In this document: piece by piece, positions 59,305 through 64,000 of the stretch | How the letters are laid out: each line of letters begins with the position of its first letter | Position numbering within the stretch: the stretch's first letter is position 1 | Assembly (NCBI RefSeq): GCF_000186865.1 | Contig: NW_008705576.1 | Span: 640,145-704,144 of the forward strand | Source: Aureococcus anophagefferens | Taxonomy: Eukaryota > Sar > Pelagophyceae > Pelagomonadales > Pelagomonadaceae | Direction of reading: 5' to 3' | Length of the DNA: 64,000 nucleotides | Position numbers and translations under genes: made by a program | Notes under the pieces: generated by a model | The model's input: the letters and a program-made list of their open reading frames with translations, nothing else | Told to the model about the DNA's origin: nothing | Database searches by the model: none

Positions 59305-61851
59305 ATGGCGCGGCATCGGGGGGCGATGCTCCGTATCCTCGCCTTGCTCCGTATCCTCGCCTTGCTGCCGACGCAGGTTCGCTCAAAAACGTGGCACATC
59401 GCCTGCGTCGGCGACTCTGTCACGGCCGGCGGCCACGGCGGCGGCGACGGCTGGCCCGAGTACCTCGAGGAGGAGATCGACGACTCGGACCTCTTCGGGG
59501 GCGACAAGGTCAAGGTCCACAACCTGGGCAAGTCCGGGACGACGGCCATGGACGACACGGGCCGGGCCTACGCCGACAGCGACGAGTACGACGACCTGAA
59601 GAAGACCGACTTCGACCTCGCGATCGTCACCCTCGGCACGAACGACGCGAAGGAGGACCACTGGGACGAGAAGCGGTTCAAGAAGGACTACGAGAAGCTG
59701 CTCGAGAAGATCATGGACATGGGCGACGACGTCGCCCTGGGTTTCCCCGTGCCCTACCTCGGCGGCCACGGCACGTGGGGCGACGACACCGACGTGATCA
59801 ACGACGACCTCCAGGACGCCGTCGAGGACGTCGGCGACGACCTGGACATCACATACTACGTGGACTTCTTCGAGGCCCTCGGCGGCGACGACCCCGAAGA
59901 GAAATACTACCACGACAAGATCCACCCGAACAAGAAGGGCTACGCGAAGATGGCGGACGCGGCCTTCAAAGTCGTCGAGGACTGGGCGGACGCGAACGTA
60001 GCCCCGAAGCCCACGAGGCGGCCCACGCCGCGGCCCACGCCGCGGCCGACGCCCGCGCCGACGCCCGCGCCGACGCCCGCGCCGACGGTCTGCCTGGAAG
60101 TCGACGCGCTGGCCTGCGTCGCGAACGTGCCGTGCGCCGTGTCCTGGACCTACCGCGGCGGCGGCGGCGCCTGCGCGACGGTGAAATACGTCCTCGCGGG
60201 CCCCGACGGCGCCGTCGTCGAGTCGCGGACCGTGGGCAACGACGGCGCCTTCTCGCGGACGTTCCCCGGGACCGACGACCCGTTTACGTTGTCGGTCGCG
60301 TGCGCCGACGGCGCGTGCGCGGCCGCCGCCGTCGACGTCGCCGTGTCCTACACGCCCGCGCCGTCCTTCGCGCCGTCCGCCGCGCCGTCCGCCGCGCCGA
60401 CGCCGACGCCGAAGAAGTCGTCGGGCGGCGGCGGCGGCGACGCGACGGTCGTCGCGGCGGCCGCGTCCGTCGCGTCGCTCGCCCTCGTCCTCGGCCTCTG
60501 CTGCCTCGCGCGCAGGCGACTGTGCCCCGGCAAGGGCTACGCCGAGGCGCCCGCCTTCTCGCCGCGGCGCCAGGTCAAGAAGAACCCCTTGTTCGCGTCC
60601 CCGGCGCCCGCCGAGCGCGAGGCGTTCGACGAGGCAAAGGCCGACGTGGAGTTGGCGCCGCGGCGGCTCGACCTCGACGGCGCCGCCCCCGCCCCGGCGA
60701 AGAAGCCCTGGCGCTTCTCCCTGTCGCCGGCGCGGCCCGCGCGGAAGGAGGGCGACGCGCCCCGGGACGCGGGCGCCGCGGCGCCGCCGACGTCGCCGCC
60801 GCCGCCGAGCTGGCTGCGCGGCTTCTCGCCGCGGCGCGGCATCGGCGCCCGCCGGCAGGAGCCGTCGCCCATGGCGCCGTCGCCCCCGCCGGCGCCGCCG
60901 GCGCCGAGCCCGCCGCCGCTCGCGCCGGGGACGCCGACCTTCTTCAACTTCTCGCCCAAGCGCGTGCGCCGGCCGTCGCCGCGACGCGCGGCGTCGCCCG
61001 CGTCGCTCGACGAGGCCGCGACGCCCGCGTCGCTCGACGAGGCGGCGCCGCGGGCGTCGCTCGACGAGGCGGCGCCGCGGGCGTCGCTCGACGAGGCGGC
61101 GCCGCGGGCGTCGCTCGACGAGGCGGCGCCGGCGCGCGCCGGCTCGCGCGCGTCGCCGCCCGTCTCGCTCGACGGGTCCCGCGCCGGGCCGTCGCCGCCG
61201 CCGCCGCCGCCGCCCGCCATGTCGCCGCCCCGGGGCCCGCTGACGCCCAACTCGCTCGCCTGGTGGACGCGGCTCTCGCCGAGGCAGATCCGGCGCAAGG
61301 CCGCGCCGGCGGCGGAGGCGTACGTGTCGCCGCCCGCGGAGACGCCGCCGCGCCGGAGCTCGCTGGGCTACTCGCCGGACTCGGACGTTTCGAAGCACTC
61401 GCCCCTGGGCCTCGCCTTCAACCTCGGCCGCAAGGAGTCGCTGTCGCTCTTCAAGAAGTCGCCGTCGTCCCCCGCGGATCCGGACCTGGACGCGCTCTAC
61501 GAGCGGGCGGGCGCCGGCGACGGCGCGGCGGCGCTCGAGTGGGCGACGTCGACGGCGTCGGACGACCGCGGGGCCCGGGCGCCCGAGGTCCGCGCCGCGG
61601 CCCTCGCCTTCCAGGCGAGCTTCAAGAGCCTCGAGGAGCGGCGCGCGGCGGCCGCCGCGCCGCCGGCCGGCGGCGGCGCGCTCGCCGACGCGTGCGCGGA
61701 CTTCAAACGCGCGATCTCCGAGGACCCGCGCGACGTCGCGAAGCACCGGTCCGCCGCGCTCGGCCTCTTCGCGAGCTTCAAGAGCCTCGAGGAGCGGCGG
61801 GCCGGCGGGCCCGCGGACGCGCCCGCGGGCTCGCCGACCTACGAGCTGTAA
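59305..61851 (+). CDS. Membrane-anchored SGNH/GDSL hydrolase with repeat-rich cytosolic tail
   Basis: 848 aa from Met 59305. Signal peptide (LRILALLRILALLPTQVRS), then an SGNH hydrolase: IACVGDSVTAGG (nucleophile Ser in GDS), NLGKSGTTAMDD (Gly block), LAIVTLGTNDAKED (Asn block) and YYHDKIHPNKKGYAKMADAA (catalytic Asp/His). A TPRPTPAPTP mucin-like linker, an Ig/beta-sandwich-like segment (PCAVSWTYRGGGGACATVKY), another Pro/Ser stretch, one membrane helix (AAAASVASLALVLGLCCLAR) and a ~330-residue cytosolic tail with five ASLDEAAPR-type repeats and two SFKSLEERRA repeats. A cell-surface esterase is the likely role. Intron-free. Confidence 0.88.
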   Translation: MARHRGAMLRILALLRILALLPTQVRSKTWHIACVGDSVTAGGHGGGDGWPEYLEEEIDDSDLFGGDKVKVHNLGKSGTTAMDDTGRAYADSDEYDDLKKTDFDLAIVTLGTNDAKEDHWDEKRFKKDYEKLLEKIMDMGDDVALGFPVPYLGGHGTWGDDTDVINDDLQDAVEDVGDDLDITYYVDFFEALGGDDPEEKYYHDKIHPNKKGYAKMADAAFKVVEDWADANVAPKPTRRPTPRPTPRPTPAPTPAPTPAPTVCLEVDALACVANVPCAVSWTYRGGGGACATVKYVLAGPDGAVVESRTVGNDGAFSRTFPGTDDPFTLSVACADGACAAAAVDVAVSYTPAPSFAPSAAPSAAPTPTPKKSSGGGGGDATVVAAAASVASLALVLGLCCLARRRLCPGKGYAEAPAFSPRRQVKKNPLFASPAPAEREAFDEAKADVELAPRRLDLDGAAPAPAKKPWRFSLSPARPARKEGDAPRDAGAAAPPTSPPPPSWLRGFSPRRGIGARRQEPSPMAPSPPPAPPAPSPPPLAPGTPTFFNFSPKRVRRPSPRRAASPASLDEAATPASLDEAAPRASLDEAAPRASLDEAAPRASLDEAAPARAGSRASPPVSLDGSRAGPSPPPPPPPAMSPPRGPLTPNSLAWWTRLSPRQIRRKAAPAAEAYVSPPAETPPRRSSLGYSPDSDVSKHSPLGLAFNLGRKESLSLFKKSPSSPADPDLDALYERAGAGDGAAALEWATSTASDDRGARAPEVRAAALAFQASFKSLEERRAAAAAPPAGGGALADACADFKRAISEDPRDVAKHRSAALGLFASFKSLEERRAGGPADAPAGSPTYEL
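61000..61134 (+). repeat. 27-bp coding tandem repeat, five copies
   Basis: Units start at 61000, 61027, 61054, 61081 and 61108 (gcgtcgctcgacgaggcggc then gccgcgg), encoding ASLDEAAPR-like nonapeptides. The first unit is the most diverged; the next three are identical. Length polymorphism is likely. Confidence 0.92.
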
Positions 61852-61876
61852 TCACATTTAGCCTCGGGGCCCGTTC

Positions 61877-64000
61877 TCAGGAGCGCCAGGCGCCGGCGTC
61901 GTCGACGAAGTTGAGGGGGTCGTCCTGGGCGAGCGCCGGCTCCGCGAAGAAGTCCGCGCGCGTCCGGAGGAACGCGTCGCCTGCGGAGCGCAGCGGCGAG
62001 TGGTCCGGCCGCGCGGCGTGGGGCGTCGCGCCGCGGAGGCCGTCGTAGTCGCCGCCGTCGACGCTCCGGTGGACTCGGGGCCGCTCGGGCCGGTGGCCGC
62101 CGTGCTCGCGGACGAACTTGAGGAAGTCGCGGTAGTCGACGTAGTCCGGGTCGTTCGGCCGCGCGAAATGGGCCGCGAGGTCCCCAATGTCCGCGTCCGT
62201 GAGGTCCAGGTCCAGCGCCGCGAGCGCGTCGGCGAAGTCGCGCGCCGGCAGGAGGCCGTGGCCCGCGCGGTCGCCCATCGTGAAGGGCAGCAGGACGTCC
62301 AGCCCCCGGCGCTGCTGGTCGCCGAGCTTGTCCGCGACGTGGCGCGCGAGGAACGTGAGCTCGTTGTAGTCCTGCTCCGCGAAGCGTATGAAGTCGCGGT
62401 AGTCGACGCAGTCGCCGTATTTGTCGAAGCGCCGCGATATGGCCCGCGTGTCCTGCGCGCTCAGGTTCAGCGAGTGGAGCACGTGGAGGAAGTCGGGCGA
62501 CTCGACGACGCCGCGGCCCCGGCGGTCGAAGCGCTCGAAGGCGCGCTCCAGATCCACGGGGCCGCCGTAGCGTAGACGCAGGTCCTTCAACGCGGCCCGC
62601 AGGCGCCGCGCGACGTCGCCCATCTGCGCGTCGCCCGCGAGCGCCGTCGGCGGCGGCCGGCGCCGGTCCCCGTCGTACCCGAGGCTCGCGCGCGACGCGC
62701 GCGCGTCGTCGTCGCGGAAGCGCGCGGGCGTGCGGACGTAGGGCGTCTCCGGCGCGTAGGTCTCCTCTTCCTCCGGCGCCTGGCCGTAGTGGAGCAGCCA
62801 CTCGTAGAGCGTCTCGTAGTCCACCAAACCGTCCGCGCCCGCGGTGCAGTCGAGCACCGCGGCCCGCTCGTCGTCGAAGAGCAGCGGCCCGTCGGCCAGC
62901 AGCCACTCGCCGAGGTCGTCCAGGCGTCGTCGAAGCCGTCGACGTCGACGGCGCCGACGCGGCGCCGGTCGACGTCCGCGAAGAGCTCGTGGAATCGCGG
63001 CCCGCCTGGGCAGGAAAAGAGAGATTCAACGTCGCTTCAACGTGAGTGTGCCGCGCGCGCGCGTTCCGGAAAAAGCATCCACGCTTCGAGACCGTTCCGA
63101 GAGATGATCGCTCGTCCAAAAATCAGCCGAAACGAGTGGAAAACGGCCGAGATCGGAGCCTTTGAAGTTGGGAATTTCGCTCTCTTTTGCTGCCCCGCGG
63201 CCCGCCGCGCCGCGCGGACGCCGCGCACGCGTCGAAGAGCTTGGCGCAGGCGGCGCCGAAGAGGCGCCGGGCCTGCTTCGGGGGCTTGCGCGCCGGCTCG
63301 GGCCGGCGCGCGACGCGGCGCGCGGGCGCCTCGCTGTCGAGGACCCGCTCGAGGAATAGCGCGTAGTCGGACCGCGGCGGCGCCTTCTTCTTCGCCGACG
63401 CCGCGGACGACCGGCCCGCGGGCTCCTCGACGCGGAGCGCGTCCAGGAGCTCCTCGAGGTCCAGCGGCGCGAGCTCCGAGGAGATGCCCGTCCAGCGGAG
63501 CGCCTTCTCGAGCGCCGCCTGCTTGCAGCAGCCGTCGCGGCGCCGGTCGTGGCGCACCAGATACTCCGCGACGTCGCGCACGATGTCCCCGTCGAGCGAC
63601 GCGCCGGACCGCGCCGCCGCCGCGTTGGCCCGCGCCAGGATCGCGTCGCGGCCGTGGGCGTGGGCGACGACGGCGCGGTCCAGCGCCAGCGACAGGAGCT
63701 CGTCGACGTCGACGCCCTTGCCCTCGTCGTCGTCGAAGAACTCGTAGAGGCCTCTCACGTCCGCGGCGTCGAGCGCGTCGAGGCCCTCGTCCAGGGGGAA
63801 CACGTCCAGACGGTGGAGCGCGACGAGGAACTCGTCGGCCGTCAGGCGGCCGTCGCCCTCGCCGTCCGCGCCGCGGAACGTCGCCACGACGACGTCGCGC
63901 CGCCGCTCCTCCAAGACCCGGCCCACGGCCGCGAGCTTCGCGTCCAGGAGCCGCGAGCCCGTCGTCGACGCGACGGCGCCGTCGACGGGCGCGAGGAAGG
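61877..64000 (-). CDS. Multi-EF-hand calcium-binding protein (5' end outside the window)
   Basis: Exons complement(61877-63005, 63206->64000); the frame is open to the right edge. Several EF-hand-like units: VVVATFRGADGEGDGRLTAD-EF, LYEFFDDDEGKGVDVDELL, ELFADVDRRRVGAVDVDGF, LERAFERFDRRGRGVVESPD-F, RAISRRFDKYGDCVDYRDFI and AAHFARPNDPDYVDYRDFLK. Many loops keep Asp at positions 1 and 3; others are degenerate. A Ca2+ sensor or structural repeat protein is expected. Introner A9 interrupts it with the frame restored, but about 75 bp further on (near 62,930) the frame shifts by one base. Confidence 0.75.
63006..63205 (-). mobile_element. Introner element, family A, copy A9 (sense to a minus-strand host, GC-AG)
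   Basis: 200-nt intron. The duplication cggcccgc (plus strand, 62998-63005 and 63198-63205) is exact. On the host strand it begins GCGGGCCG-cggggcagcaaaag and ends ctcttttcctgcccag. Splicing restores ARRGGPRFHELFADVD. Confidence 0.94.

Noticed and set aside
59383..61746. 787-aa minus-strand frame opposite the SGNH hydrolase
   Set aside because: Antisense shadow; Arg/Gly/Val repeats only.
1..64000. CRISPR array, tRNA, rRNA or bacterial operon signals
   Set aside because: I saw no regularly spaced repeats with unique spacers, no tRNA cloverleaf signature and no rRNA sequence. Gene structure is eukaryotic.

Overview
The window looks like nuclear DNA from a photosynthetic stramenopile. It is very GC-rich and gene-dense. 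It encodes a fucoxanthin/chlorophyll light-harvesting protein, magnesium chelatase subunit H, plastid ferrochelatase and the cytochrome b6f Rieske protein. Many proteins start with a signal peptide followed by an ASAF/ASAL-like cleavage motif, the usual plastid-import signal in heterokonts. Short inverted-repeat insertions that act as introns, many with GC-AG ends, fit the pelagophyte Aureococcus anophagefferens or a close relative. The species is inferred; I ran no search.

The most striking content is a set of 14 introner-type insertions: nine of family A (outer end C-N-GGGC-A/G-GG or C-N-GGGCAGC) and five of family B (outer end CTGTGTGG). Each has terminal inverted repeats and an 8-bp target duplication (8/8 or 7/8 identical). 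Each lies inside a reading frame that is restored exactly if the intron runs from the G of the left duplication (GC or GT) to the AG at the element's right edge. Both families occur in both orientations relative to their host genes. The families differ at their ends but share an internal core.

Layout. 1-5.9 kb (+): a large mosaic gene with a Cys-rich/esterase-like ectodomain, an acyltransferase-3 membrane domain and a beta-propeller glycan-active-like domain, interrupted by four introners. 6-10.4 kb: a plastid coiled-coil protein, a GT25 glycosyltransferase, a GUCD1-like protein and the Rieske protein PetC. 10.9-18.4 kb: a MYND protein, then ferrochelatase and ChlH transcribed divergently (the heme and chlorophyll branches from protoporphyrin IX). 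18.6-30.8 kb: an EEF1A-type methyltransferase, a DUF1295 membrane protein with an introner, a DEAH helicase, an FNR-like protein, a GH27 alpha-galactosidase, a BART-like protein, an LHC protein, 6-phosphogluconate dehydrogenase and a Cys-rich small protein. 31-40.5 kb: an Naa10-type acetyltransferase, an EF-hand/zinc-finger/alpha-beta hydrolase gene with an introner, a PH-like protein, and a GPCR-phosphatidylinositol phosphate kinase with four introners. 40.5-49.7 kb: an ankyrin protein, a tandemly duplicated glycosyltransferase, a small AT-richer island with a triplicated 3' end, a WW/C2HC protein with an introner, a second MYND protein, a FAM210-like protein and a RING protein. 49.7-64 kb: a Suv3-like helicase, a triple-fusion pyrimidine-salvage/catabolism gene with two introners, a small acidic protein, a SLC35B-type nucleotide-sugar/PAPS transporter, a PhyH-like dioxygenase, a membrane SGNH hydrolase and a multi-EF-hand protein with an introner that runs off the right edge.

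Most genes lack introns apart from the insertions, and several divergent pairs have start codons only 66-160 bp apart. Three reading frames (near 5,048, 33,665 and 62,930) break by one base. These may be assembly errors, overlooked short introns or real lesions.
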